Of a stretch of DNA of 64,000 bases, positions 55,123-64,000 are shown piece after piece. Under the pieces are notes generated by a model. That model made no database searches, was not told the DNA's origin, and was given only the letters and a program-made list of their open reading frames with translations. Each line of letters starts with the position of its first letter. Positions within the stretch are counted from its first letter, which is position 1. This DNA is from Hymenobacter montanus (GTDB lineage: Bacteria; Bacteroidota; Bacteroidia; Cytophagales; Hymenobacteraceae): positions 1 to 64,000 of the forward strand of contig NZ_JACXAD010000016.1 of NCBI RefSeq assembly GCF_014699115.1, read 5' to 3'. A program made the translations under genes and the position numbers.

Positions 55123-56001
55123 TTAAATATTTAAAGGGTGAAATTCTCGTTTCGGATAAAGCTGACGCAGCAGTTTCCGGTATTCCGTGAAGGCGACAAA
55201 AGCGTTTTGCTGCGGCTTAAGCAGGAAGTTTACCAGGCGCTCGTCCACGGTCGCACGCAGCCGTACCCCGTTGCCCGACGCGTCGCCAAGCAGGCAGACT
55301 GCCGTGCGTTGAGCCAAGGCTAGGTCGATGCCCGGCGCCCCGCGCTTGGCGGCAAAGGTGGCGTCGGGGTACCAGAGACGGTACTTACCCGAAATGGTGG
55401 AAAGCGGCCCGTTCAGCGACGTCATATGGTAAAACGACAGACATACCAGCCCATGGGTTTCGGGCACCAGCGCCAGCGACTCCGGGTTGAAGCCGGCGTG
55501 GCAAAAGCCCGCTTGATGCAGCCAGGCCACGAATTCCAGCATCCGGCTCAGTATCCAGGCCACGTGTTGGGCCGGGAGCACCAGCCCGGCCAGCGGCACC
55601 ACCCGGGCGGCCGTGGTAGCCAGCAGGGCCGGGCCATCCCACGTCAGGGCTGCCGGCAGGTACTGGTGAAAATGCTGGGCGGCCGGGTCGCGAAGGGCCA
55701 TCAGGCGCTGATAGTTGGCCCGCGACTGGTGCAATAGCGTGTGCTCGCCCTCGAAGCGCAATTGGTTGCCGGGCAACACGCGTAGCAGGCCGGCATCGTC
55801 GGTCAGGCGAAGCAGGGCTTCCAGCTGCTCCACATACTGATTGAGGCGAGCCACGGCGTCGGTGGCGTGAGGGAGCTGGCACACATCGGGGTGCAGCAGC
55901 TTAAGGTAGGCCAGGTATTCCTTCCGGTAGTTGAGGCGGGTAAAAACGTCGTCGGGAGAGCGGGAGGCAAGGATTTTGGAGAGCAGCGCCTGGGCATCCA
56001 T
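55123..56001 (-). CDS. J-domain/pseudokinase fusion
   Basis: 292 residues. Residues 10-62 resemble a DnaJ J domain: RKEYLAYLKLLHPDV with HPD at 37-39 and a following helix ending NQYVEQLEALL. The rest has the layout of a kinase C-lobe: WLHQAGFCHAGFNPESLAL (160-178) aligns with HRDLKPENIL, but the catalytic Asp is Gly170 and the Asn is Ser175. The DFG position reads CLSF. No Gly-rich loop is clear. It would bind Hsp70 and perhaps other proteins rather than phosphorylate. ATG 56001 is preferred over TTG 56007. First gene of the operon. Confidence 0.75.
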   Translation of the reverse strand: MDAQALLSKILASRSPDDVFTRLNYRKEYLAYLKLLHPDVCQLPHATDAVARLNQYVEQLEALLRLTDDAGLLRVLPGNQLRFEGEHTLLHQSRANYQRLMALRDPAAQHFHQYLPAALTWDGPALLATTAARVVPLAGLVLPAQHVAWILSRMLEFVAWLHQAGFCHAGFNPESLALVPETHGLVCLSFYHMTSLNGPLSTISGKYRLWYPDATFAAKRGAPGIDLALAQRTAVCLLGDASGNGVRLRATVDERLVNFLLKPQQNAFVAFTEYRKLLRQLYPKREFHPLNI

Positions 56002-56025
56002 ACACAAACGAGAAGGGAAAGAGAG

Positions 56026-56119
56026 GTAACTCCGCCGCAGACCGGCAAGTTACAAGGATGTTCTTGAAAAAGTGCATCACCATCCCATTCAATACCTCTG
56101 CCGCGAGCCGGCAAGTTAC
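56026..56119. repeat. Imperfect direct repeat upstream of the J-domain/vWA/PurA-like operon
   Basis: The 28-base copies at 56026-56053 and 56092-56119 agree at 22 positions; both end CCGGCAAGTTAC. They lie in the 114-base space before the operon's start, and the second touches the ribD stop. They are candidate binding sites for a regulator or the trace of a local duplication. No -7 box is clear. Confidence 0.5.
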
Positions 56120-57150
56120 TCATTTACATACCAAAACAGCTCATCGGGACCAACGTTGGTGCGACTGCGCAGGCCACTCAACCCCAGGCGCGGCGCGGCA
56201 ATGCCCTGCCCCAGCTTCAGGGGCGCGCGGAATACCCGGATCTCGTCCCACAAGCCGGCGTTCAGCAGCGCGTTCAGTACCGTGGGCCCGCCTTCAACCA
56301 ACACCGACTGGACCTGGCGTTGGTACAGGTCGGCCAGCACCTGGGGGATGAGGTCGTCGGCTTCGGATACCGGCACCAGGTCGAGGTTGGCGGCGTGGTA
56401 GGGCTGCCGGTACGTGTAGATCAGCGTGGGCTGCGAGCCGTCGAGCAAGTAGTGGGTAGGGGGGAGGCTCAGGTTTTTGTCGATGACGAGCCGGGTGGGC
56501 TGGGGGCCGGGCCAGTCGCGCACGTTCAGGCGGGGGTTGTCGTGCAGCGCCGTGCGCGTGCCCACTAAAATGGCCTGCTCCTCGGCGCGCCACTGGTGGG
56601 TGAGTAAGCCGGCCTGGGGGCTGCTGATTCGCACCGGCTGAAAATAGCGCCCGGCCAAGAAGCCGTCGGCGGTTTCCGCCCACTTCAGCACCAGGTAGGG
56701 CCTCTTTTTTTCGTGAAAGGTGAAGAAGCGGCGGTTGAGCCAGCGGCCTTCGGCGGCCAGCAGGCCGGTTGTTACGCGCACCCCCGCCGCCCGCAGCTTC
56801 TCGATGCCGCGGCCGGCCACCAACGGAAAGGGGTCGTCGTTACAAATCACGACTTCGGGCACGCCCCTGGCAATGAGCAAGTCGGCGCAAGGCGGCGTTT
56901 TGCCGTGGTGGGCGCAGGGCTCCAGGGTCACGTACGCGCGGCTGGTAGGCAACAGCGACTGGTCGGCTACGGCCGCCAGGGCGTTTACTTCGGCGTGCGG
57001 GCCGCCGTACTGCTGGTGCCACCCCTCGCCAATAATGCGCCCTTCGTGCGTAACCACGCAGCCTACCAATGGGTTAGGGCGTGCGTAGCCCGTGCCGAGG
57101 TGCGCCAGGTCGAGGGCGCGCCGCATGAAAGTGGCCTCTGCGGTTTTCAT
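56116..57150 (-). CDS. ribD: Bifunctional riboflavin biosynthesis deaminase/reductase
   Basis: About 344 residues. The N-terminal deaminase has the zinc site H52-A-E54 with C79 and C88 (PCAHHGKTPPC). The C-terminal reductase begins RPYLVLKWAETADGFLA and has VLVEGGPTVLNALL for NADPH. It does two steps of riboflavin synthesis. The ATG at 57150 fits the family; upstream codons would not. No FMN riboswitch is visible before it. It is divergent from prmC. Confidence 0.94.
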   Translation of the reverse strand: MKTAEATFMRRALDLAHLGTGYARPNPLVGCVVTHEGRIIGEGWHQQYGGPHAEVNALAAVADQSLLPTSRAYVTLEPCAHHGKTPPCADLLIARGVPEVVICNDDPFPLVAGRGIEKLRAAGVRVTTGLLAAEGRWLNRRFFTFHEKKRPYLVLKWAETADGFLAGRYFQPVRISSPQAGLLTHQWRAEEQAILVGTRTALHDNPRLNVRDWPGPQPTRLVIDKNLSLPPTHYLLDGSQPTLIYTYRQPYHAANLDLVPVSEADDLIPQVLADLYQRQVQSVLVEGGPTVLNALLNAGLWDEIRVFRAPLKLGQGIAAPRLGLSGLRSRTNVGPDELFWYVNE

Positions 57151-57154
57151 GCGG

Positions 57155-57162
57155 CGAAGGTA
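57155..57162 (-). promoter_or_regulatory. -7 box close to the ribD start
   Basis: The minus strand reads TACCTTCG (one mismatch to TAnnTTTG), ending four bases before the ATG. A transcript from it would have almost no leader. Confidence 0.4.
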
Positions 57163-57198
57163 GCGCCCGGGCCGTACCCAGTACCCAGGCCTTGAACC

Positions 57199-57206
57199 TA
57201 CCTTTA
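57199..57206 (+). promoter_or_regulatory. -7 box close to the prmC start
   Basis: TACCTTTA (one mismatch to TAnnTTTG) ends five bases before the prmC ATG. The 61-base region between ribD and prmC thus carries a box for each direction. Confidence 0.4.
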
Positions 57207-57211
57207 CGGCC

Positions 57212-58069
57212 ATGACTGTCCGCGAATTCACGGCCTCCCTGACTTCGGAGCTCCAACCCCTCTACCCGGCGCGCGAAGCCCAGGCTATTGCCGCGCTGGT
57301 GGCCGAGCACTTGCTGCACCAGGATGCCCTCCAGCGCGTACTAAATGCCCAGGCAACGGTGCCGGCTGCCGCTCTGGCGGAGCTGCCGGCCGTGCGGGCC
57401 CGGCTGCTGGCTCACGAGCCGGTGCAGTACGTGTTGGGCACGGCCGATTTCGATGGCATGGCTTTGGAAGTGACCCCGGCTACCCTCATTCCCCGGCCCG
57501 AAACCGAAGAACTGGTGCAAGTCATTACGCAGGAACAGCGCGGCCGGGCCGGCCTGCGGGTGCTCGATGTCGGCACGGGGTCGGGCTGCTTGGCCCTGGC
57601 GCTAGCCCGCGCCCTGCCCACCGCCACGGTGGTAGGCATCGACATCTCGGCAGAGGCCCTGGTCGTGGCTCGTCGCAACGCGGCCCGCTACGCCCCGGCC
57701 GTGAGCTTCCAGCAAGTCGATATTTTGCAAGAGTTGCCCGCCGGCCTTGCGGCGGGTACCCTCGACGTGCTGGTGAGCAACCCGCCTTACGTCCGCGAAA
57801 GCGAGCGGCCCCTGATGCGCGACAACGTGCTGGCCTGGGAGCCCGCTACCGCCTTGTTCGTGCCGGATGAGGACCCCTTGCTGTTTTATCGCCGGCTGCG
57901 CGAGGTTGGCCAGGAGTTGCTTTGCCCTGGAGGAGTGGTATATTTGGAAATCAATGAGGCGCTTGGGGCCGAGACGGCGGCGTTATTCGAAGGGCACGGG
58001 TTCGACGCCGTGCGCGTGTTGCCCGACCTGTTTGGCAAAGCGCGCGTGGTCTGTGGCCGCCGCCAATAG
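57212..58069 (+). CDS. prmC: Release factor glutamine methyltransferase
   Basis: A 285-residue SAM enzyme that methylates the GGQ glutamine of release factors 1 and 2. Motif I is VLDVGTGSGCLALALARALP, and the NPPY catalytic motif is at residues 190-193 (VSNPPYVRESE). IPRPETEELV is the conserved RPETE element. The N-terminal helical domain (residues 1-85) is complete. Its start lies beside a -7 box. Confidence 0.95.
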   Translation: MTVREFTASLTSELQPLYPAREAQAIAALVAEHLLHQDALQRVLNAQATVPAAALAELPAVRARLLAHEPVQYVLGTADFDGMALEVTPATLIPRPETEELVQVITQEQRGRAGLRVLDVGTGSGCLALALARALPTATVVGIDISAEALVVARRNAARYAPAVSFQQVDILQELPAGLAAGTLDVLVSNPPYVRESERPLMRDNVLAWEPATALFVPDEDPLLFYRRLREVGQELLCPGGVVYLEINEALGAETAALFEGHGFDAVRVLPDLFGKARVVCGRRQ

Positions 58070-58193
58070 CGACGCTGGTGTACCAGCAGCGAAGTCGGAG
58101 CCCATCTTTGCACCGGCTGGGCCCCGTTTCGAGTAGTAAGAAATTCAAACAAGCCCCCCGATTCGGGGTTATTCGCCCAGCACCCATACCTTC

Positions 58194-58201
58194 TACCTTT
58201 T
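58194..58201 (+). promoter_or_regulatory. -7 box upstream of catalase gene
   Basis: TACCTTTT matches TAnnTTTG at all but the last base and lies 27 bases before the ATG. No clear -33 TTG. Confidence 0.35.
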
Positions 58202-58228
58202 TCCATCTTTTCAGCTTCAATCTATCTC

Positions 58229-59908
<1,680 letters not shown>

Positions 59909-59950
59909 CCTCACCCCCTGACCCCCTCTCCGTGGGAGAGGGGGCACCGG
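59909..59950. repeat. Palindromic repeat directly after catalase stop
   Basis: It starts CCTCACCCCCTGACCCCCTC, followed by TCCGTGGGAGAGGGGG. It is a CCCCTCTCC-type copy and begins at the first base after the catalase TAA. A degenerate AGAACGCC-type hairpin follows at about 59992-60030. Confidence 0.7.
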
Positions 59951-60093
59951 TTATGCCCTTAAGCCCATGAGCATAAGTAAGCGTACGAAAAAGAACGCCC
60001 TGCTTCGACCAGTTCAGCATGACGCCCTAAAACACTACGATTACTTCTGGTTGACTACTTAGAGTCGTTTTCTAGTCAGTGTACACGATGTCA

Positions 60094-60143
60094 GGCTCCC
60101 CTCTCCTGTGGAGAGGGATTTGCCCCGTAGGGGTCCCGTGAGG
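60094..60143. repeat. Palindromic dispersed repeat
   Basis: It has GGCTCCCCTCTCCTGTGGAG, then AGGG, then CCCCGTAGGGG and CCGTGAGG, the inverse order of the copy at 17657. It lies in the 424-base gap between the catalase and peptidase genes. Confidence 0.7.
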
Positions 60144-60200
60144 TTTTCCCGCCTGCGCCCGGTACACGGAGTTCAATAACGCTATAGTATGTATCCATCA

Positions 60201-60242
60201 GAAAACAAAAAAGCCCGCTGTTTGGCGGGCTTTTTTGTTTTC
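60201..60242. terminator. Bidirectional intrinsic terminator
   Basis: GAAAACAAAAAAGCCCGC (60201-60218) is the exact complement of 60225-60242, with loop TGTTTG. Both strands end in a T run after a GC-rich core, so it can stop transcription from the catalase side and the peptidase side. Confidence 0.85.
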
Positions 60243-60273
60243 TCAAGATATCGGATGCCAGTTGAGCCGAACC

Positions 60274-60325
60274 GGTACCCCCTCTCCCGTGGAGAGGGGG
60301 GCCACCCCGTAGGGGGCACGTGAGG
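60274..60325. repeat. Palindromic dispersed repeat
   Basis: It reads GGTACCCCCTCTCCCGTGGA, then GAGGGGG, CCACCCCGTAGGGGG and CACGTGAGG. Its reverse complement matches the copy in the hydrolase gene at 17657 closely, and it lies just before the peptidase stop. Confidence 0.7.
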
Positions 60326-60332
60326 TTTCAAC

Positions 60333-62570
60333 CTACAAGTTCTCCAGCACGAAATTCGTCATTTGCCGGTACAAGTGCAGGCGGGTATTGCCACCCGCAA
60401 TGGCATGATTGCGGTTGGGGTAGTACAGTGTCTGGAAGTCCTTGTTGGCATTGATGAGCGCGTTGACGAAAGCGATGGAGTTCTGGAAGTGCACGTTGTC
60501 GTCGCCCGTGCCGTGCACCAGCAACAGCTTGCCTTTCAGATTCCGGGCGAACTGCACGGGCGAGTTCTCGTCGTAGCCGGCCGGGTTTTGCTGGGGCGTT
60601 TTGAGGTAGCGCTCGGTGTACACGGTGTCGTAGTAGCGCCAATTGGTGACGGGAGCCACGGCAATGCCCATTTTAAAAAGGTCGGCATTTTTGGTCATGG
60701 CCAGCGAAGTCATGTAGCCGCCGTAGCTCCAGCCCCAGATGCCGATGCGGGATTTGTCGACGTAAGGCAGCGTCGCCAGGTACTTGGCGCCCTCGCCCTG
60801 GTCGATGGTTTCGAGCTTGCCCAGGTTGGCGTACGTGGCCTTGCGGAAAGCCGAGCCCCGGCCCGAAGTGCCCCGGTTTTCCACCGACACTACGAGGTAC
60901 CCTTTTTCGGCCAGCAGCTGGTGCCAGAGGTAGTTGGTCAGAGCCGTACCCCCGCCCGCATTGTCAAGTACAGTTTGGGTGCTGGTAGTGCCGAAGCTCG
61001 GTCCTCCGTACACGTGCATTAGCACCGGGTACTTTTTGGCCGGGTCGAAGTTGCTGGGTTTAATCATCCAGGCGTTCAGCTCCACGCCTTCCGAGGTTTT
61101 GAAGGTGAAGAACTCCAGCTTACCCAGGTTGTACTGCGCCAGCGTTTGGCGCAGCTTGGCGTTGTCTTCCAGCGTTTTCACCAGCTTGCCCGTGGAGCCT
61201 TCGCGCAGGCTGGTTACGGCCGGTACCCCCGCCGAAGAATGAACATTGAGGAAGTATTTGGTGTCCGGGCTCATGTTCACCACGTCGGTACCGTTGCCGG
61301 CCTCGCTGATGCACTTTTTGTCGGTTCCCTGCAGGTTGATGCGGTACAAGTGGCGCTGCAGGGGCGAGCCCTCGGTACTGGTGTAGTACACGTAGCCGCT
61401 CTTGGGGTCGAAGCCGTTGATAGCGCTGATTTCCCAGTTGCCTTTCGTAACCTGACGCACCAGCTTCCCATTCATCTCGTGCAGATAAAGATGCTGGTAG
61501 CCGTCCTTTTCGCTCGTGAAAATAAATTGCTTGCCCCCAGCCAAGTACTGCAAGTCGTCGTTTATTTCGACGTAAGCCGGGTTGGTGTCGGTCACTACCA
61601 CCTGGGTTTTGCCGGTAGCGGCATCGGCGTGCAGAATTTCGAGCTTGTTCTGCAAGCGGTTCAGGCGCTGAATGCTGAGGATGTTCGGCTGCTGCGTCCA
61701 CATCACCCGGGGGATGTACTGGTCGGGCTCGGGGCCCACCTCCATTTTCACGGTGCGGGCCGTGGCCACCTCGTAGGTTGATACGCTGACGACCGAATTT
61801 TTTTCGCCCGCTTTGGGGTATTTAAAGCGGTACTCCTTGGGGTAAAGCTCGCCCCACTGCTGCATGTCGTACTCCGGCACCTGGCTCTCGTCGAAAGTGT
61901 AATAAGCGAGCCGCTTGCTATCGGGCGACCAGAAAAAGCCCTGGGCAAAGCCGAACTCCTCCTCGTACACCCAGTCGGCCGAGCCGTTAATGAGCTTGTT
62001 GGGCACACCGTCGGTGGTTACGGCCGTTTCCTTCATCGTAGCCAGGTCGGTCACAAACACGTTGTTGTCGCGGGTGAACGCCACTCGCTGTCCGTCGGGC
62101 GAGAACGTGGCGTACCCCTGCTTACCCCCCGCACTCAGTTGCGTCAGTTTTTGGCTGCTACGGTCGAACACGTAGTAGCTGGCGCGGGCACTGCGCCGGT
62201 AAATGGGCTCGGTAGCGGTAGTGAACAGCACCTTCTGCTCGTTGGCGTTGAAGGAATAGCCGTCCACATCCAATGACCTGCCGCCGGGCACCTGCAAGGC
62301 CGAAGCGGCCACCAGCGTTTGCACGGCTTTGCCCGTGGTTACCTCGTGCTGCACGAGGTTGCCAGCCTCCAGGGCTGAATAGTAGCGGCCGTCGTTCATC
62401 CAGTTAAAACCCGGCACACTGGCCGAACGGAACGTGGGCTTGGCCCAGATATCTTCCAAGGTCAAGGGCAGCTTCTGCTGGGCCCGTAGCGGAGTGGTGG
62501 TAAAGCCCGGTACCAGGGCCGGACCGTGAGCGGCCAGTAGCGCGGCCAGCGCGAAAAAGCGAAAACGCAT
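60333..62570 (-). CDS. Prolyl oligopeptidase/DPP IV family peptidase
   Basis: 745 residues with a signal peptide (ending about residue 30). The N-terminal part is the DPP IV beta-propeller (residues 90-490), and the C-terminal part is the S9 hydrolase. The triad can be placed at Ser615 (GWSYGG), Asp690 or 691 (HGTGDDNVHF) and His722 (NRNHAI). It likely removes X-Pro or X-Ala dipeptides from peptides in the periplasm or outside. The start is the ATG at 62570. Confidence 0.94.
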   Translation of the reverse strand: MRFRFFALAALLAAHGPALVPGFTTTPLRAQQKLPLTLEDIWAKPTFRSASVPGFNWMNDGRYYSALEAGNLVQHEVTTGKAVQTLVAASALQVPGGRSLDVDGYSFNANEQKVLFTTATEPIYRRSARASYYVFDRSSQKLTQLSAGGKQGYATFSPDGQRVAFTRDNNVFVTDLATMKETAVTTDGVPNKLINGSADWVYEEEFGFAQGFFWSPDSKRLAYYTFDESQVPEYDMQQWGELYPKEYRFKYPKAGEKNSVVSVSTYEVATARTVKMEVGPEPDQYIPRVMWTQQPNILSIQRLNRLQNKLEILHADAATGKTQVVVTDTNPAYVEINDDLQYLAGGKQFIFTSEKDGYQHLYLHEMNGKLVRQVTKGNWEISAINGFDPKSGYVYYTSTEGSPLQRHLYRINLQGTDKKCISEAGNGTDVVNMSPDTKYFLNVHSSAGVPAVTSLREGSTGKLVKTLEDNAKLRQTLAQYNLGKLEFFTFKTSEGVELNAWMIKPSNFDPAKKYPVLMHVYGGPSFGTTSTQTVLDNAGGGTALTNYLWHQLLAEKGYLVVSVENRGTSGRGSAFRKATYANLGKLETIDQGEGAKYLATLPYVDKSRIGIWGWSYGGYMTSLAMTKNADLFKMGIAVAPVTNWRYYDTVYTERYLKTPQQNPAGYDENSPVQFARNLKGKLLLVHGTGDDNVHFQNSIAFVNALINANKDFQTLYYPNRNHAIAGGNTRLHLYRQMTNFVLENL

Positions 62571-62613
62571 AAACGAAAACGTCGGGAGCGAAATAAGGGG
62601 GAGAACCGAGCGT

Positions 62614-62621
62614 TAAAGGTA
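62614..62621 (-). promoter_or_regulatory. -7 box for the DPP IV-like gene
   Basis: The minus strand reads TACCTTTA, one mismatch to TAnnTTTG, 43 bases before the ATG. Confidence 0.4.
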
Positions 62622-62660
62622 ATAGCCACTAGCAGCACCCTGGCAGGCCGCTGGCTCCGC

Positions 62661-62668
62661 TACCTTTG
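62661..62668 (+). promoter_or_regulatory. -7 box directly before a lipoprotein gene
   Basis: TACCTTTG is a perfect TAnnTTTG and ends four bases before the ATG at 62673, again implying little or no leader. Confidence 0.45.
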
Positions 62669-62672
62669 CATT

Positions 62673-63671
62673 ATGCGTTTTTACCCTCTATTCTTGCTTC
62701 TGCTGTCCGGCCTGCTGGGCGCTTGCTCCAAAACTGCGGCTCCCGTTCAACTCGATTTCGTTGGTGCCGCCGGGCTCACTTCCGGCAACGCGACGGTGGG
62801 GTCTAACGATACGCTCACGACCAGGGCCTACGCGAGGGGCAACGATAACCAGCTTACTCGCCTGCGCATCACGGTTACGTACGAGCCGGGCCTCAACCCC
62901 ATTCTCTACCCCGTGCCAATTTCGAGCTTTGACCCCAACGCGGCGCCCGGCCCGCAAACCATCGTCTACCTCGATTCCCTTATAACCCCCCTGCTGGACG
63001 CGAGCAGCAATCCTCCCCGGGGCGGTGAGCACCTGTTTATCAACCGGTTTTCCGCGCGGGCTACTTCCGGCACCGAGCTTTGGCAGTACACCGTATCTGA
63101 TAATGCCGGGGGAAGCGCCACCCGGGCCTACCGGCTCACGGTGCGTAAGGCTGACTCTGCGGCCGTATTTCACAGCTACAGCTTGTCGCTGCGGCCCCGC
63201 GCCACCGCAAATTCGGGCACGGCATCCCGGGTGTTTTTGAGCTTAGGCACTGGCTTGTTGTTGCCCAAGTATTCCGTGTTGAGTAAGCAATTCCAAGCTG
63301 ACTTGTGGCCCAACCAGCGGCTTGTCGACTTGGTGTGCATGGTAGGTAGTAACGGCCTAACCTTGGAAGCACCAGCTCATATTAGGCCGCGGACCGAGCA
63401 GTGGCCCAATCCACGCGTTACCCGCCTCCGTCGTACGAGTGTTAGCGCTGATGACTTCGACAAGGCGTTAACAGTTAACGATTTTAGCAGTGCATTCAAT
63501 GGGGGGCAGCTTTTCGCCAACTCTCTTGATAGCCTCACCACCGGGGCTCTGAATAAAAATCAAGTGGTCGCCTTTAAGACCACTGAAGGAAAAGCCGGCT
63601 TGCTGCTGGTGTCCGATGCGGTGCTGGGTACCTCACCGGTGCTGACGTGCCGAGTCAAGGTTCAGAAATAA
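62673..63671 (+). CDS. Putative lipoprotein of unknown function
   Basis: 332 residues. The signal peptide ends in GLLGACS, a lipobox. Residues 25-155 look like an Ig/cadherin-like beta sandwich (DTLTTRAYARGNDNQLTRLRITVTYEPG, then SGTELWQYTVSDNAGGSATRAYRLTV). The second half is a further beta-rich domain (DDFDKALTVNDFSSAF). It is not a family I can name. An intrinsic terminator follows. Confidence 0.75.
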   Translation: MRFYPLFLLLLSGLLGACSKTAAPVQLDFVGAAGLTSGNATVGSNDTLTTRAYARGNDNQLTRLRITVTYEPGLNPILYPVPISSFDPNAAPGPQTIVYLDSLITPLLDASSNPPRGGEHLFINRFSARATSGTELWQYTVSDNAGGSATRAYRLTVRKADSAAVFHSYSLSLRPRATANSGTASRVFLSLGTGLLLPKYSVLSKQFQADLWPNQRLVDLVCMVGSNGLTLEAPAHIRPRTEQWPNPRVTRLRRTSVSADDFDKALTVNDFSSAFNGGQLFANSLDSLTTGALNKNQVVAFKTTEGKAGLLLVSDAVLGTSPVLTCRVKVQK

Positions 63672-63703
63672 GCTTCTTGCTTCTTTACGCCGGGTTAAAA
63701 CCT

Positions 63704-63739
63704 AAAAAAGGCTGCCCTTAGCACGGGGCAGCCTTTTTT
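63704..63739. terminator. Bidirectional intrinsic terminator
   Basis: AAAAAAGGCTGCCC (63704-63717) is the exact complement of GGGCAGCCTTTTTT (63726-63739). T runs lie on both strands, so it serves the lipoprotein gene and the convergent barrel gene. Confidence 0.88.
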
Positions 63740-63771
63740 ACGGACGGATTCGCGATCTGGCGCGCAAGAAT

Positions 63772-64000
63772 TTAGAATGTCACCCCCGCGGTGATGGTAG
63801 TGGTATAGCGGGTATTATTAACCTTGACTAAAGGCTCCAGGCCACCCACCGAGTAGGGGGTGTACAACTGGTTATAATCAGTATAAACCGCGGCGGCGTC
63901 GATGAAGAAGTTGCCCTGCCGCAAACCTAAGCCCCCGGTGTAAAAACTCTGAGCCCGCCCCGTGCTGGTGGCCGCCTTGTACGGGTCACCGTAGTGCGCG
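63772..64000 (-). CDS. C-terminus of an outer-membrane barrel protein (OmpP1/FadL-like), partial
   Basis: The minus strand is open from the window edge to a stop at 63772-63774 and gives about 75 residues. It reads HYGDPYKAATSTGRAQSFYT, then GGLGLRQGNFFIDAAAVYTD and ends TTTITAGVTF, with the C-terminal Phe that barrels need for insertion. The pattern of an inner 'GGLG' strand and a 'YSPY'-like segment resembles OmpP1/FadL proteins of Bacteroidota. The start lies outside the window. Confidence 0.65.
   Translation of the reverse strand, partial: AHYGDPYKAATSTGRAQSFYTGGLGLRQGNFFIDAAAVYTDYNQLYTPYSVGGLEPLVKVNNTRYTTTITAGVTF

Noticed and set aside
55123..56001. Active serine/threonine kinase
   Set aside because: The HRD-like loop lacks the catalytic Asp, DFG is not present, and no Gly-rich loop is found.

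Overview
The window looks like the chromosome of a Bacteroidota bacterium of the Cytophagales, most likely Hymenobacter or a close relative (inferred, no search run). It is GC-rich. Promoter-like TAnnTTTG boxes of the Bacteroidota type sit just upstream of many starts. The gene content (PorT-like barrels, OmpP1/FadL-type barrel, carboxypeptidase-regulatory-like domains, archaeal-type Psd, MOT1 transporter, DPP IV peptidases) fits. No rRNA, tRNA or CRISPR array was seen.

Layout. 1-3450: small envelope and regulatory proteins (DUF2007-like, lipoproteins, TonB C-terminal domain, TPR). 3570-8670: metH-metF on the minus strand under a SAM-I riboswitch; metH carries an in-frame 102-bp palindromic repeat. 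8743-9853: divergent HxlR regulator and azoreductase. 9970-10133: a structured non-coding region with a terminator. 10170-26273: a large molybdenum-cofactor region: moeA, moaC, a mobB-mobA-like fusion, moaE, moaD, moaA, a MOT1-type molybdate permease, fdhD, a small protein, and an FdhF/YdeP-type oxidoreductase. An OM barrel, a hydrolase, an MFS carrier and a DctA-type carrier are interspersed.

26410-30450 is an AT-richer accessory stretch (SDR, AraC regulator, decayed recombinase-like reading frame, acyltransferase). 30457-33614: hemA, an EamA exporter and a REP-associated tyrosine transposase bracketed by two hairpins. 34126-37052: two histidine kinases and a receiver. 37263-43468: amino-acid permease, two tandem Cys-motif/carboxypeptidase-regulatory proteins, a CrtC/AttH-like lipoprotein, a third kinase. 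43569-49269: dus, CPBP protease, cdsA, gdh, psd. 49458-52860: glutathionylspermidine-synthase-like enzyme, two small envelope proteins and a free-methionine-sulfoxide reductase.

52976-56001 is the most unusual locus: a tight three-gene operon encoding a J-domain/pseudokinase fusion, a von Willebrand A protein and a divergent adenylosuccinate-synthetase-like enzyme. It is followed by ribD, prmC, catalase, a DPP IV peptidase, a lipoprotein and the end of an outer-membrane barrel gene.

Throughout, several families of dispersed palindromic repeats occupy intergenic spaces; one copy lies inside metH and one forms the 3' end of a hydrolase gene.
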